Part shown: piece after piece, positions 9,036-19,251 of the stretch
Numbering within the stretch: the first letter of the stretch is position 1
How the letters are laid out: the number at the start of each line of letters is the position of its first letter
Origin: Flabesymbios commensalis
Lineage: Eukaryota; Annelida; Polychaeta; Terebellida; Flabelligeridae
DNA length: 64,000 bases
Direction of reading: 5' to 3'
Assembly: GCA_964017125.1 (NCBI GenBank)
Contig: OZ024915.1
Span: forward strand, 76,525,319 to 76,589,318
Made by a program: the position numbers and the translations under genes
The notes under the pieces: generated by a model
Told to the model about the DNA's origin: nothing
The model's input: only the letters and a program-made list of their open reading frames with translations
Database searches by the model: none

Positions 9036-10385
9036 CCCTTCATCATGTCATGCTGACACTGGCACCTTCTGATCTCAATGGTACACTGATAGAGACACCT
9101 TCTGAGCTCAATGGTAAGCTAATAGATGAACCTTCTGATATCAAGGGCACACTAACATGGCCACCTTGTGAGCTCAATGGTACGCTAATACAGACACCTT
9201 CTGATCCCAAGAGCTCACTAATATAGCCACCTTGTGAGCTCAATGGTACGCTAATACAGACACCTTCTGATCCCAAGAGCTCACTTATATGGCCACCTTG
9301 TGAGCTTAATGGTACGCTAATACAGACGCCTTCTGATATCAAGGGCTCACTTATATAGCCACCTTGTGAGCTTAATGGTACGCTAATACAGACGCCTTCT
9401 GATATCAAGGGCTCACTTATATAGCCACCTTGTGAGCTTAATGGTACGCTAATACAGACGCCTTCTGATCCCAAGGGCTCACTTATATAGCCACCTTGTG
9501 AGCTCAATGGTACGCTAATACAGACGCCTTCTGATCCCAAAAGCTCACTTATATAGCCACCTTGTGAGCTTAATGGTACGCTAATACAGACACCTTCTGA
9601 TCCCAAGAGCTCACTTATATAGCCACCTTGTGAGCTCAATGGTACGCTAATACAGACGCCTTCTGATATCAAGGGCTCACTTATATAGCCACCTTGTGAG
9701 CTTAATGGTACGCTAATACAGACGCCTTCTGATCCCAAGAGCTCACTTATATAGCCACCTTGTTAGCTCAATGGTACGCTAATACAGACGCCTTCTGATC
9801 CCAAGAGCTCACTTATATAGCCACCTTGTTAGCTTAATGGTACGCTAATACAGACGCCTTCTGATCCCAAGAGCTCACTTATATAGCCACCTTGTGAGCT
9901 CAATGGTACGCTAATACAGACGCCTTCTGATCCCAAAAGCTCACTTATATAGCCACCTTGTTAGCTCAATGGTACGCTAATACAGACGCCTTCTGATCCC
10001 AAGAGCTCACTTATATAGCCACCTTGTTAGCTTAATGGTACGCTAATACAGACACCTTCTGATATCAAGGATATACTGATACATCCATCTTCTGAGCTCA
10101 ATAGTAAGCTTATACAGACACCTTCTGATCGCAAGGACAAACTGATACAGCCATCTTCTCAGTCCTGGGGCCCATCCAAATAACAATCTTAAGAATCCTA
10201 ATCTGTAAAAAAATTCTTAAATAACATAAAAAACTTCTGATAAAAATGAGAGAAAGTTGAAATAATCTTAATTTTAAGAATCTTAGTGGGATGGGCCCCT
10301 GGGGCCTTCAAGATACCCCTGCCTATATCTAAGCTCAAGGGCACCATGACACAGCCATCTTTTGAACTTTTCCCATTGTAGGTCC
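9036..10385. repeat. Minisatellite domain, 66-bp dimer of 33-bp units
   Basis: About 16 copies of a 66-bp dimer: one half contains GGTACGCTAATACAGACGCC, the other GCTCACTTATATAGCCACCT. Because 66 is divisible by 3, the minus strand is open over 9043-9738 with a 22-residue repeat (SEGVCISVPLSSQGG, YISEPL). A C-to-A change in several neighbouring units (about 9760, 9826, 9960 and 10026) makes a stop at the same repeat position. No start context or flanking coding sequence is seen, so this is best read as satellite DNA. A small transposon interrupts it at 10167-10299. Confidence 0.85.
10167..10299. mobile_element. Small MITE with GGGGCCCATCC ends, 133 bp
   Basis: Inverted ends GGGGCCCATCC / GGATGGGCCCC, followed by AATCTTAAGAATC-like subterminal inverted sequence. 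It lies within the tail of the 33-bp minisatellite, which resumes near 10330. The GGGGCCC tip resembles that of D1 (37 and 55 kb), but the interiors differ. Confidence 0.6.
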
Positions 10386-10399
10386 GCAGGCGAAACACG

Positions 10400-10601
10400 A
10401 TTTGACGACGGTGGAAGTATATTTAATTGATAAAGATCTTTATTCTCATGTATAACTTTCTCTTTCCATTAAAAACATGAGATAATTTTTAACTTTACCG
10501 TGAAACTAAATTTCGACAATGGTCTTTCATTAGTCGGTCCTTGAAATAATTTAGGGACACCATACAAAGCCGGTTAAATTGCCAATGTGTCACTTTATCC
10601 T
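10400..10601. other. No feature recognised
   Basis: A+T-rich spacer between the minisatellite and a T2 copy. Confidence 0.4.
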
Positions 10602-10960
10602 TTTAAAGCCGATCCCGATTATACTCGTTTTTCATTTTTCTTTAGCACATTAAATATCAGTTTTGAACATGTAAAAGATAAAACGTGACAATCATTAAGA
10701 TTTCAAAATCGTTGACCTCTAGTTTTGTAAAATATGAATATACTCGTTATTTTTTTCAATTTTTTATTAGCACATCAAATACCAAGATTTTAAACATGTT
10801 AAAGATAAAACGTGACTTCAATCAGCAAGATTTGAAAATAGTCGACCTCCATTTTGTCAAATCTGAATAATTTTCACTCACTTGAAGTTGTGAATCGCGT
10901 CAGCGAGACACAACTTCAAGTGGGTGAAAATCAATTAAATAATTTGATGGCTAAGGGGTA
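10602..10960 (+). mobile_element. T2 MITE with duplicated body
   Basis: The T2 body (TTAGCACATTAAATATCAG, AAAGATAAAACGTGACA, GACCTCTAGTTTTG) occurs twice in tandem. The usual hairpin follows (ACTTGAAGTTGTGAATCGCG / GCGAGACACAACTTCAAGT). Length is about 358 bp against the normal 243, so this is an internal tandem duplication. Confidence 0.75.
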
Positions 10961-11028
10961 GGCCTACCGATGGAATGTGAAGACATCATCCGTTCCTTCA
11001 CTTATCCGGTCAACCAACAGACATCACA

Positions 11029-11132
11029 GCAAACTCCAGAAGTTTACACAATGTTGGTTTAACGTTGAGCCACCGTTTGCGACGTTGGCCCAACGTTTAT
11101 CCAACATTGTGTGAGTATCTCGTGCTTGTCTC
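11029..11132. mobile_element. P palindrome copy
   Basis: CAGCAAACTCCAGAAG tip, ACAATGTTGGTTTAACGTTG arm, core CCACCGTTTGCGACGTTGG, complementary arm. Confidence 0.7.
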
Positions 11133-11369
11133 CGCCATTCCATCGTCCTGGATCCACGTTACCATAGCAACTAGCGGGTGGCCAATGTCAGATCTGCCGG
11201 CGTCAAATCAGCCCCAGTCTGTGATTAACGAGATTGAATTAGGGTGAAAATTGGGGTGTTTCGCCTAGGTGTAACCCTCTCCTCTCTGGGGTATCGCGCT
11301 GGTGCTATTTTCGCGAACGTTAACCATTGTCTTGCTAGACCCGTATTGTATACACGTTTTTAAATCAAA

Positions 11370-11690
11370 TTAAATGCCGAGCAAAACGATGAAATAAAAT
11401 GTTAGCGAATGTAATAAAATAAAAAGCGAACAAAAAATGATAACATGAAATGCAATTGAAAATGGAAAAAAAAATACTAATGGAAATGATAAAATAAACT
11501 GAGAGTAAAAATGACAAAATAAAATGCCAGGAAAAATGATAATAAAAAATCACAGCAAAAATAATCAAATAAAATGCCAGAAAAAATGAAGTAATAAAAT
11601 TCAAGCAAAAAGGATAAAAAAAATTGTCATAAACGATAAAAGAAAATGTCAGCATTAAAGATAAATAAAATGCCAGCAAAAATAATAAAA
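11370..11690. repeat. A-rich minisatellite, about 33-38-bp units
   Basis: Degenerate repeats of AAAATGATAAAATAAAATG and CCAGCAAAAATGATAA, roughly nine units. Open on the minus strand for 104 codons only because T-rich Phe/Leu/Ile-type codons lack stops. Confidence 0.75.
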
Positions 11691-11737
11691 TTGTTTCTGG
11701 TCGATGCCGAGTTCGTCAATTAGCTGTAGGCTATGTC

Positions 11738-11797
11738 TATTTATTATGGCCGTAGACTCATAGCATAAGTATTCAAATGAGGTGGAAAGAGCTATAG
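11738..11797 (+). mobile_element. T1 MITE body fragment
   Basis: TTATGGCCGTAGACTCATAG then CATAAGTATTCAAATGAGG and GGAAAGAGCTA. No hairpin remains. Confidence 0.6.
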
Positions 11798-11799
11798 AT

Positions 11800-12336
11800 T
11801 ATAGGCAGAATCTGAAGAAATGTGCTTTTATATTCACGGCTGACACACATGTGTTCTAAGTGCATTAACATGTCCTAAATCCAAGTATCGTAATTGCCAG
11901 GCTAAATTTTGAACGATTAATTGGGAAATATTACAATTCCAAAATGGCCGCCACCGAAATAACTTAACTCCGGTAACTGTCAAATCTTTGGTACCAAACA
12001 TGATAGAAACACAAATAAAACAGCTGTTAATACATTATTGGACACGAGGAATCCATTGATACTATTACTTGGTTGATAAAATAAAAAAGGAACATGGGAA
12101 CCATGTTTTAAGTAAAGTGTCTCGCTCTTCTCATCAATACGGTAATACAAACATAATGATTTTTCAAACCTTTAAAATTAGATTTCATGGATAAAACATA
12201 TTATAATAGATTGTTGAGCACAATGAATTAATCGATACTATTACTTAGTTGATCAATGTAAATAAGTCAACATAGGAAAAACCAAGTGAAAACATAGTGA
12301 AAACCTCAGCACCAACTGTGATAAATCACATAACTT
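11800..12336. other. No feature recognised
   Basis: A+T-rich; no repeat family or coding signal found. Confidence 0.4.
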
Positions 12337-12556
12337 TTAAAACACACCATTCTCTTTGCCCTATGACTATACATTCTAGGCCGGGAATGGAGAGTTATTG
12401 TTGATCAAGTATACAGATATATATAATCAGTCAGGTGTGGTTTTAAGTCAGCTAAAACTTTCCGAGCTATACAATTTTTCTTAGCTGTGAAAAAAGCCTC
12501 GGCCACGGCCTTTTTCACAGCAAAGAATGTAGAGCTCCTCTGGCTTTATTCTATAT
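12337..12556 (+). mobile_element. H1 repeat copy (shortened)
   Basis: TTAAAACACACCATTCTCTT start, GGGAATGGAGAGTTATTGTT, AATCAGTCAGGTGTGG, then a hairpin of TTCTTAGCTGTGAAAAAAGC and GCCTTTTTCACAGCAAAGAA, ending in GGCTTTATTCTATA. Other copies at 27.7, 33.3, 38.9 and 49.1 kb. Confidence 0.7.
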
Positions 12557-12876
12557 GTCTCCTACAGATATAGATTGTGATAAATTATTTGACCTGTCTT
12601 CTATAGATATTGGCCTACTCTGCGAGGAGACTGATATACAACAGCAATCAAGGGGGAGAAGCCACATGCAGTTTGTCAGTAATTCCTGATTTGTCACTGT
12701 AATAGACGGATTCCGCTTCACCTGTGATACCCCCAGTTATGTACACAATGTCTGCTCTAGAGTGACACGTTCTGCAGACTGATAGCTCCACGGGATAGAC
12801 GTTTCCAGGCGCATGCGCACTGTGTAATCGCTTGTGTGATCACGTGACGTTACACGGTCATTGAGGCTCCCACAAT

Positions 12877-12975
12877 CCCAGAAAACACGATACATCAACC
12901 CGATATTGGTACAATGTTGGTCTAGCGTCTACGACGCTGGTCCAGCATTGAACCACCATCGGGTTGTTTGTTGGG
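12877..12975. mobile_element. P palindrome copy
   Basis: CCCAGAAAACACGATACATC to GATGGTGGTTCAATGC-type complement, core TAGCGTCTACGACGCTGG. Confidence 0.75.
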
Positions 12976-13139
12976 ATGCCCCGGTGTCTGACACGGGGTA
13001 CGGGGTACGGGGCAGTGTGGTTATGGGTGGTAAAGTGTGGTGAAGTCACTGGATGGGGACGATGTGGGTATGGGATCAACCTAAGACACTATTGTCACAC
13101 ACTATTTTACACAAGAACACAGAATTCACATGTAAGGAT

Positions 13140-13437
13140 CTCTCGTCATAATGCCTGACTTGTTCTGTGCTAATTTTTTTATGTTGAAGTATCGATTTAT
13201 CATCATTGTTGAAGCCTTCAAAAGCACCCCACTCAAAACTACCATTTTGGAAATAGAATTGTTTCGCCTGTGATCGACGTTATATATCTTAAATAATATA
13301 TTAGATTAGCCGAATTTGAGTCCAGACAGTGTTGCCAATTATAACACCTAAGACATTTAACTTGGTAAAATTGCTTATCTTAGTAGTGCAAACACACTAA
13401 AATAGCACAAGAATGAATACACTAGCTGTCAAATGTA
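13140..13437. other. No feature recognised
   Basis: A+T-rich spacer, no assignment. Confidence 0.4.
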
Positions 13438-13512
13438 AACGTCATGAATGTCTTATGTTAGCACTTTCCGCTTTATTTGAATATAGGGTATGGGTCTACG
13501 GTCATTATAAAC
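13438..13512 (-). mobile_element. T1 MITE body fragment
   Basis: GTCATGAATGTCTTA, CTTTCCGCTTTATTTGAATA, TATGGGTCTACGGTCATTAT. The SINE that follows starts where the T1 hairpin would be. Confidence 0.6.
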
Positions 13513-13785
13513 GTGTTCGAGCCCCGCTCTGGTCCTTAAGTTTCAAAGAAACAAAATGTTTCTTCCCAGCTCACTCGTAATGAATAAATACTGTAGGAAA
13601 CCTCCGTGACCGAGAGGTAGCGTGCTTGGCCTCAGACCGCCAGGGCTCGAATTTTGAATTATCTGTCTGGAGGGCAGTGTCAGCTCATTCATCTCACCAT
13701 GCTCAGCAAGTTCTCCTGGCCCAGTTGAGCCTATATGTGCACACGGATGACATAAAGCACCATGACACCATGACGTCCCTGTGTC
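13513..13785 (+). mobile_element. S1 SINE with a variant 5' tRNA-like head
   Basis: The central tRNA-like module (CCGTGACCGAGAGGTAGCGT, GCTTGGCCTCAGACCGCCAG, GGCTCGAATTTTGAAT) and 3' body (CATCTCACCATGCTCAGCA, TCTCCTGGCCCAGTTGAGCC, TATATGTGCACA) match S1. The head differs: a B-box-like GTTCGAGCCCCGCT replaces the usual GGTTCGGTTCCC. Truncated at both ends. Confidence 0.65.
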
Positions 13786-14154
13786 AGATTTTTTTTTCAA
13801 GGTGTAGGCCTATTTATTGACATTAAAAAAACAAATGCTAAGAAATACAACATTATACAGGTGAAATAAATGAAATATCGTAAATGCTATAATTCATGTA
13901 CGCTTATTTTCCTTTCCATAGCTCACTCATATATCGCCCTCCTTCCGAGCCCATTCATCGTCCTCCATTATCGCACGCTATTTCACGGGACGAAATCACC
14001 TGAGAGGATTGTCCTTGGATATTCCGGCCCCCGTAAAATGTGACCTTGTGAAGGACATTGGGGTCATTGACAGAACAATAAGTCACGTCATGTACTGCAA
14101 ATGACCAGAGCTGTCCATGTGAAGGAAATAGCAGTAACTGTAAACCTTTTGCCA

Positions 14155-14427
14155 TATACAGACAATAGTCGTTTTTAATCTGTTTAATTGGCCATTAAAA
14201 TCACTGTTATTGGGAATGAAATGACTGTTTAAATATCAAGATTCCTAAATGTTTGGTCTCAAAATATACAAATGTGTGTATAAAAAACAACATTTAAAAA
14301 TGTTTGGTCTCAAATTTAACACATATGAGTAATTGTCAACCACTTGAGGTTGTGGATCGCGGTAGCGAGACACAACCTCAAATGTTTGAAAATTTAAATA
14401 AATTACCTTAGCAGGATAAGAGTTAAG
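14155..14427 (+). mobile_element. T2b TTAA-type MITE
   Basis: GTCGTTTTTAATCTGTTTAA, TGTTATTGGGAATGAAAT and a duplicated AATGTTTGGTCTCAAA word (14248 and 14299). The hairpin pairs CCACTTGAGGTTGTG with CACAACCTCAAATG around GATCGCGGTAGCGAGA. Right end GATAAGAGTTAA. Confidence 0.65.
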
Positions 14428-14464
14428 GTGTATAGTGAGCAGATACATCTTTTTGCCTTTCACC

Positions 14465-14500
14465 TACTCTATAGACAAACAGCAGTAACTGCTCACCCTC
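14465..14500. repeat. R half-palindrome
   Basis: GACAAACAGCAGTAACTGCT. One arm of the R stem; related half copies at about 14115 and 14985-15040. Confidence 0.5.
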
Positions 14501-14687
14501 ACAACTATGAAATATTTTATAAAAAGTTTTTTTACCGCTTATATGTCAACTTTGACATATTGGTTATTTTTTTTTTTTTTACTTTTTTTTGCGGCGCGAT
14601 TATGCGCTCGGTTGTCATTATCCAACGCATTTGAGCAGTTTGGATCACTGCATATATGTGTGCACCAAGGAAAGATATCGGGTACAG

Positions 14688-14746
14688 CCGGCACCCCTGG
14701 CCTCTTAGTCAACCACGCTACCATTGAGCTGACCTGGTGCCACTAG
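14688..14746 (-). pseudogene. tRNA-like relic
   Basis: Minus strand: GGTCAGCTCAATGGTAGCGT resembles the D-arm/A-box of a tRNA, with a degenerate T-arm GCCGGCTGTACCCG about 30 bp on. No intact cloverleaf; a decayed tRNA gene or SINE head. Confidence 0.4.
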
Positions 14747-14747
14747 A

Positions 14748-14904
14748 AGACCAAAAAGTTATTTTCAATGTGAAATCATCTTTCATGTCTTAGTATTTCT
14801 TTCTGCTTCATTAAAATACTTATGTTGTGGGTCTACAGTCATTATAAATGTTTTACTCTTTGACGTCAGAATCTAGCGTCGAAGTTCGGTCCCCGCACTG
14901 AAGT
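14748..14904 (-). mobile_element. T1 MITE, partial
   Basis: AGAAGACCAAAAAG, TGTGAAATCATC, CTGCTTCATTAAAATAC, TCTACAGTCATTATAAATG, then a collapsed hairpin (GACGTCAGAATCTAGCGTC) and CGGTCCCCGCACTG. Confidence 0.65.
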
Positions 14905-15305
14905 CAAGTCAAGTTGGAAAGCAAGCATTTGCTGCAGTTTGCCATAGGCATACAACGTTCACCGCCTACTTCATGAAGTAAGCGGTTATTGTTGTTTGCA
15001 TGTCAACTACTTTAAAGGAAAACAGCAGTAACTGCTTTCTTTCTCCCTTGGATTTCGGCTTATTTAGGGTGGTGAGACCACATAGCAGATATCTGTTTAT
15101 CTAACATGGGATGTGACATGGCCTGTCATTAGCTGGTCATTCTCTCTCTGTGTCTGAGAATGTAACATAATCTGTCATTATTCAGAACAAACTTTACAGA
15201 TTGGTATCATCTTCCACCAGCTGTTATTAAACATGAGAGATTGGTCCGATCGATAGCTCAGCACCGAACCCTTCGCCTGATACTCCTTTAATAAGAACTG
15301 CGCAG

Positions 15306-15553
15306 TTAACCCTTAGAGCACTGAGCTAAGACAGGTGAATTTTCAGCCACTTGCAGTTGTGTCTCGCTACCGCATCCACTACTTAAAGTGATTGAAAATG
15401 TGTGTTATTTGTGAAATTTATGTCTCAACATATATCAGTGTTTCAAGATTGAAAGCGTATTTTATTTTTAACAGCTGATTGCAGTATATAGGTGTTAAAT
15501 GTAGTAAAATCACAGAAGGTCTACTTTAGTCGACATCAGGTTGTGAGGGCTAA
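15306..15553 (+). mobile_element. T2c TTAA-type MITE
   Basis: TTAACCCTTAGAGCACTGAG start, a decayed CACTTGCAGTTGTG hairpin, TTTCAAGATTGAAAGC, TTTAGTCGACATCA, end GTGAGGGCTAA. The partner copy at 22941-23178 is better preserved. Confidence 0.75.
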
Positions 15554-15850
15554 CATACCAAAGATTTCATTATCTTCGTGTGACATTTATAAGATGTAAC
15601 ACGGTCTGTCATTGGCCAGTCACTGGCTTCACGTGACAAATTATCATGCATTTTACAGTGGATATCGTGACGTCATCCTTACATCAATCATGGTTGCTAT
15701 GACAACCTAGTGATTCCCACTGTCCTGTGATCTCTCAATAACTGCTTTATTCCTATTAACATTATGATCCCTAGGGTCCGGTAAATACACACTCCCCATT
15801 AACCCTTTGCGTTCTCTATCTCTGAATTTATCTACACTTCAACTCTTAGA

Positions 15851-16107
15851 AATGAAATGAAGTAAATCGGGCTTTAGGCCACTTTTGTGAACATACAGGC
15901 TAAATCGGGCCAGTTGAACCTCCTGAGGATGGTGAGATGAGTGAGATGACACTGCCCTGCAGACAGAATATTCGAAATTCGAACTCTGAGGCCGTGGTTG
16001 GGGAAGAAACATTTTTGTTTCTTTCAAACCGGCGAGACCGGGAAACGAATCCCAAACTCTAGCGTGGAAGGCAGCGGTGCTAACCACTACCCTAGGGCCC
16101 CCGCCCT
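15851..16107 (-). mobile_element. S1 SINE lacking its central tRNA-like module
   Basis: Minus strand: GGGGGCCCTAGGGTAGTGGT head, GGATTCGTTTCCCGGTCTC B-box, AAAGAAACAAAAATGTTTCT linker, then almost directly the GGCAGTGTCATCTCA body. About 60 bp of the central module are missing relative to 28990-29300. Confidence 0.75.
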
Positions 16108-16109
16108 TC

Positions 16110-16386
16110 AAATTTTAGACCATTAATGTTGAAAAGAGCACTCCTTCTGTTATTGTATCTTCTATAACCAATTTTAAAAGTTAAAATATGTCGTTAATTT
16201 TTGACACCACCATATGTTGTTTCAGATTGCCAAGTATTTTTTCAATCACCTAAACCTTCAAATCACTAAAAAATTAAATTAATAAACACAGAGCTCTAAC
16301 CCTAATAGTTCAGTTGCCAGCAACAGTAGCCTACTGCTACTCCCATAAAATGCTGAAACTGGCGAAGTATTCTGCGTAGATGCTCA
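16110..16386. other. No feature recognised
   Basis: A+T-rich, no assignment. Confidence 0.4.
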
Positions 16387-16452
16387 AATAATTTTCAGTC
16401 ACTTGAAGTTGTGGATCGCGGTAGCGAGACACAGCTTCAAGTGACGGAAAAT
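16387..16452 (+). mobile_element. T2 hairpin fragment
   Basis: CACTTGAAGTTGTGGATCGC then GGTAGCGAGACACAGCTTCA. Stem only; body and TTAA ends absent. Confidence 0.6.
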
Positions 16453-16656
16453 TAGTCTGCCAAATAAGCCTAATTCAATCTTAGTCATGTATATTTTTCA
16501 AAAATCGAAAAATTATTCATATTTGTATACGAAGTTGGAAATTGCGTTTGTAAATACAGCCCGCTTAGCAAGGTGAAGTATCGATCAACTTTAAAAAACG
16601 CGATGTCTATTCGTTTCAATAATAATATATTTCGTCAGTTTCGTCAATATTGTCCA

Positions 16657-16752
16657 TCTACAATACACCTAATGTTTACTTGATGTAGGGCCAGCGTCGT
16701 AGACGATGGGCTAATATTAACCCACCATTGGGTTAATAAATCGCATTGCTGG
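16657..16752. mobile_element. P palindrome copy, diverged
   Basis: Core GGGCCAGCGTCGTAGACGAT in inverted orientation with TAATGTTTACTTGATG and TAACCCACCATTGGGTTAAT arms. Confidence 0.6.
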
Positions 16753-16962
16753 AATCACTGGGGGGTTCTTTGTGTTGCTGGTAATCGGTAATTTTAATAG
16801 GACCACTTTTGTAAGTTTCTAGGGATTTGGGACATGCAATGATTTAGAGGGTAATAATTATATTTTCCATGAAACCATTAACCGTTTGGTCTCTAGGGTT
16901 TCTGTAAATAGTTTAGATCCATTACCACTGCTAAACATTGTTTTGCTGGAACCATATGCGTT

Positions 16963-17208
16963 TTAACCCTTTAAGCCCTCACGATGCATCAAATGATCAT
17001 TTTGCTGACGAATGACCTAATCCGTACACCTGGGGATTTTAAAACAAACATTTTCATGGAACTGTTTTAATACCAACAATATATTGTTTAATTTACCATC
17101 CACTTCAAAATCATCTTTATCCATTGCAAGTCGAGAATTGCGACAGCAATTCGCGGCTTGTGTTGGATGCAGATGGCAATGGTTAATTATTCAGGCGTAA
17201 ATGGTTAA
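16963..17208 (+). mobile_element. T4 TTAA-type MITE, full length (246 bp)
   Basis: Starts TTAACCCTTTAAGCCCTCAC and ends CAGGCGTAAATGGTTAA. Hairpin GCAAGTCGAGAATTGC / GCAATTCGCGGCTTGT around GACA. Same architecture as T2 and T3: TTAACCC ends and one off-centre hairpin with a tetranucleotide loop. Confidence 0.8.
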
Positions 17209-17527
17209 CCAGGTTTTAGACCACATTTCATGTCACTGAAATTGACAAAATAGATTTGGCTAAGCAAGTTTATTAAATCAATTTCGCAGACGTCTTTTGT
17301 ATTGATTTAACATATTCTCAGTAATTAAAGCCGGAAATTGCGTTAGCAAATCTGACTCAAATGTGTTAAAAATAGAAGCTCTATGAATTCTGCATTTATT
17401 TTTCCATTGAATTGTTAGAACATGTTTATATTTTACATTCATAACTTTTATATTCTTAGTTTCATCTGTATAGATATTCTGTAATATTTGAATCTAATTT
17501 AATTTAACATAATGTTTAACCCACACA
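17209..17527. other. A+T-rich stretch with a T3-like scrap
   Basis: Only a faint T3 hairpin relic (AAGCCGGAAATTGCGTTAGC) near 17328 is visible. Confidence 0.35.
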
Positions 17528-17605
17528 AAGTTTTCTCGTTAACGCGATCTACAATTTGAAGCGAGTAACAATTATTCAGATTTGACTAAATGGAGGCCAA
17601 TCCTT
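17528..17605 (-). mobile_element. T2 MITE fragment
   Basis: TTCTCGTTAACGCGATCTAC, AATTTGAAGCGAGTAACAAT, TTTGACTAAATGGAGGCC; truncated by the adjoining T1 element. Confidence 0.55.
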
Positions 17606-17683
17606 TTAACCCTTACAGCGCGGGGATCGACTTTAGTCGTCAGAGTCTGACGTCTGTAGACGTCAGATTCTGACGTTTCAGTA
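17606..17683. mobile_element. T1 hairpin, isolated
   Basis: TTAACCCTTACAGCGCGGGG then GACTTTAGTCGTCAGAGTCT and a second GACGTCAGATTCTGACG arm. No body follows. Confidence 0.65.
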
Positions 17684-17756
17684 ATAAAACTTAATTGACA
17701 TTACTTAAAATGTCCAATCCTATAGATTAAATATAGTCCCCCATGTTAAATTACGT

Positions 17757-17977
17757 TTAAACCCTTTCAGTGCGGGGATCGACTTTAGACGTCAGATTCT
17801 GACGTCTAAAGCTGATCCACGCGCTGAAAGGGTCAAATGTTTATAATGGCCGAAGATCCATAACATAGGTATTTAAATGAAGCAGATAGAGCTGACTAAG
17901 ACATTTATGATGATTTCAAATTGAAAGAAAACCTCTCCATGGTTTTTTAAAAAATATTTTAGCGTTGTAAAGGTTAA
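17757..17977 (+). mobile_element. T1 TTAA-type MITE, full length
   Basis: TTAAACCCTTTCAGTGCGGG start. The hairpin has a single GACGTC pair (TTTAGACGTCAGATTCTGAC). The body is full (TAACATAGGTATTTAAATGA, ATGATTTCAAATTG) and ends TAGCGTTGTAAAGGTTAA. Confidence 0.8.
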
Positions 17978-18104
17978 ATCTCAATGATTGAAGAGACGTA
18001 TCGCCTTGAAAATGTAATATTCTGAAAGTAATACAAAACAAGACATGAGCATCGCCGTGACAGCACTCAGTACAATATATATGTACAATATATTTTCACT
18101 CTTT

Positions 18105-18257
18105 TCGATTCATTTGAATACCTATGTTATGGGATAACGGTGATTAAAAATGTGTTTATTACTTTCAGTGCGGGGACCGTCTTTATACGTCAGAATCTGC
18201 CGTCTACAGACGGCTGATTCTGACGTATAAAGACGGTCCCCGCACTGAAAGGGTTAA
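18105..18257 (-). mobile_element. T1 MITE with long perfect hairpin
   Basis: Body remnant CATTTGAATACCTATG, then TTTCAGTGCGGGGACCGTCT and an almost perfect complement ending GACGGTCCCCGCACTGAAAG then GGTTAA. Arms of about 45 nt with TACGTCAG inner stems. Confidence 0.75.
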
Positions 18258-18775
18258 TGACATTATGAGCCCTAGGGACATAATGTCAATCACTACATGA
18301 TAGACTACACGCTGCCTGGGTCCGTGTGATCATACATTCATAAGGTGGGGCTATGAAGGGGGTCCACCCCCTGACGCCCCCCCCCCCCCCGTCATATCCC
18401 CGCAGTGTCAGAAAGGTCCTTATGAAAAATACTTCGAGGGGGTCGACCCCCTGCAGATTCAGAAAGGTTCCCATGAAAAATAGACCGCAGCCCCCAGTCC
18501 GCTAAAAGCCATCTGGTGACGGTCGCCATGGGGACGCCTTTATCATAATGACGGGATCGCATTAACCGCCACCGAGGGATAATCAATTATTTCACGTTCA
18601 ATTCTCAACTGATTATCACGTTATATAAGCTCTACTTTTTACTGAAAAGGTAAACAGTTACTGTTGTTTAATGTTGTGTGTGATACAAGTACATAGATCA
18701 GTCACTGCTGACTGGGAATGTAATACAAGCATTGCTGCTGTTTGCGTCTACATGGTTATATAGGCCTGATTAACA
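18258..18775. other. C/G-tract region, short duplicated motif
   Basis: AGGGGGTCCACCCCCTGA and GAGGGGGTCGACCCCCTG recur about 70 bp apart with AGAAAGGTCC/TTCCCATGAAAAAT; a C14 tract lies at about 18377. An R half-copy is at 18650-18680. No gene seen. Confidence 0.5.
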
Positions 18776-18925
18776 TATAATACACCCGTGGCGTCAGTTT
18801 ATTGTTAAAACAGTAGATTCGGATCTACAAATCTACTGGTATTTTCTACTTGTCGGGTCTGGCACAATATACGGGTTTAACTATGAAACTGCATATCTAA
18901 TATTTCATTGTTCAGCCTTCACTCA
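18776..18925 (+). mobile_element. G1 repeat copy
   Basis: TTGTTAAAACAGTAGATTCG then GATCTACAAATCTACTG, CGGGTCTGGCACAATATACG, TATTTCATTGTTC. The GTAGATTCGGATCTAC palindrome is the family signature. Confidence 0.6.
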
Positions 18926-19022
18926 TGTCACCAGTGTCTCTATCTCTACTGTGACACTCACTGATAGCTCAGTGTAGGTTCAGCCATAGCCAACCACCCC
19001 CATATCAGTCACCCCATATAAA

Positions 19023-19200
19023 GGCCCACTTACACATAGAGCGAGAAACGAGAAATCGCGCTAACCTGCGAGAAACTCGCGGCGAGATTCCTACTACACA
19101 TAAAGCGAGAAATCGCGCGGGATATGAAAATCAGCCGTGACGTAGCATGTCACATGACCACGCCACTATGTTTACTGTTATGTACAGACAGGCGCATAGG

Positions 19201-19251
<51 letters not shown>

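Noticed and set aside
9043-9738. 231-codon repeat protein on the minus strand
   Set aside because: Open only because the 66-bp unit is divisible by 3; neighbouring units carry the same stop-creating change and there is no flanking coding context.
11365-11679. Hydrophobic 104-codon minus-strand ORF
   Set aside because: Translation of an A-rich minisatellite; Phe/Leu/Ile bias is compositional.
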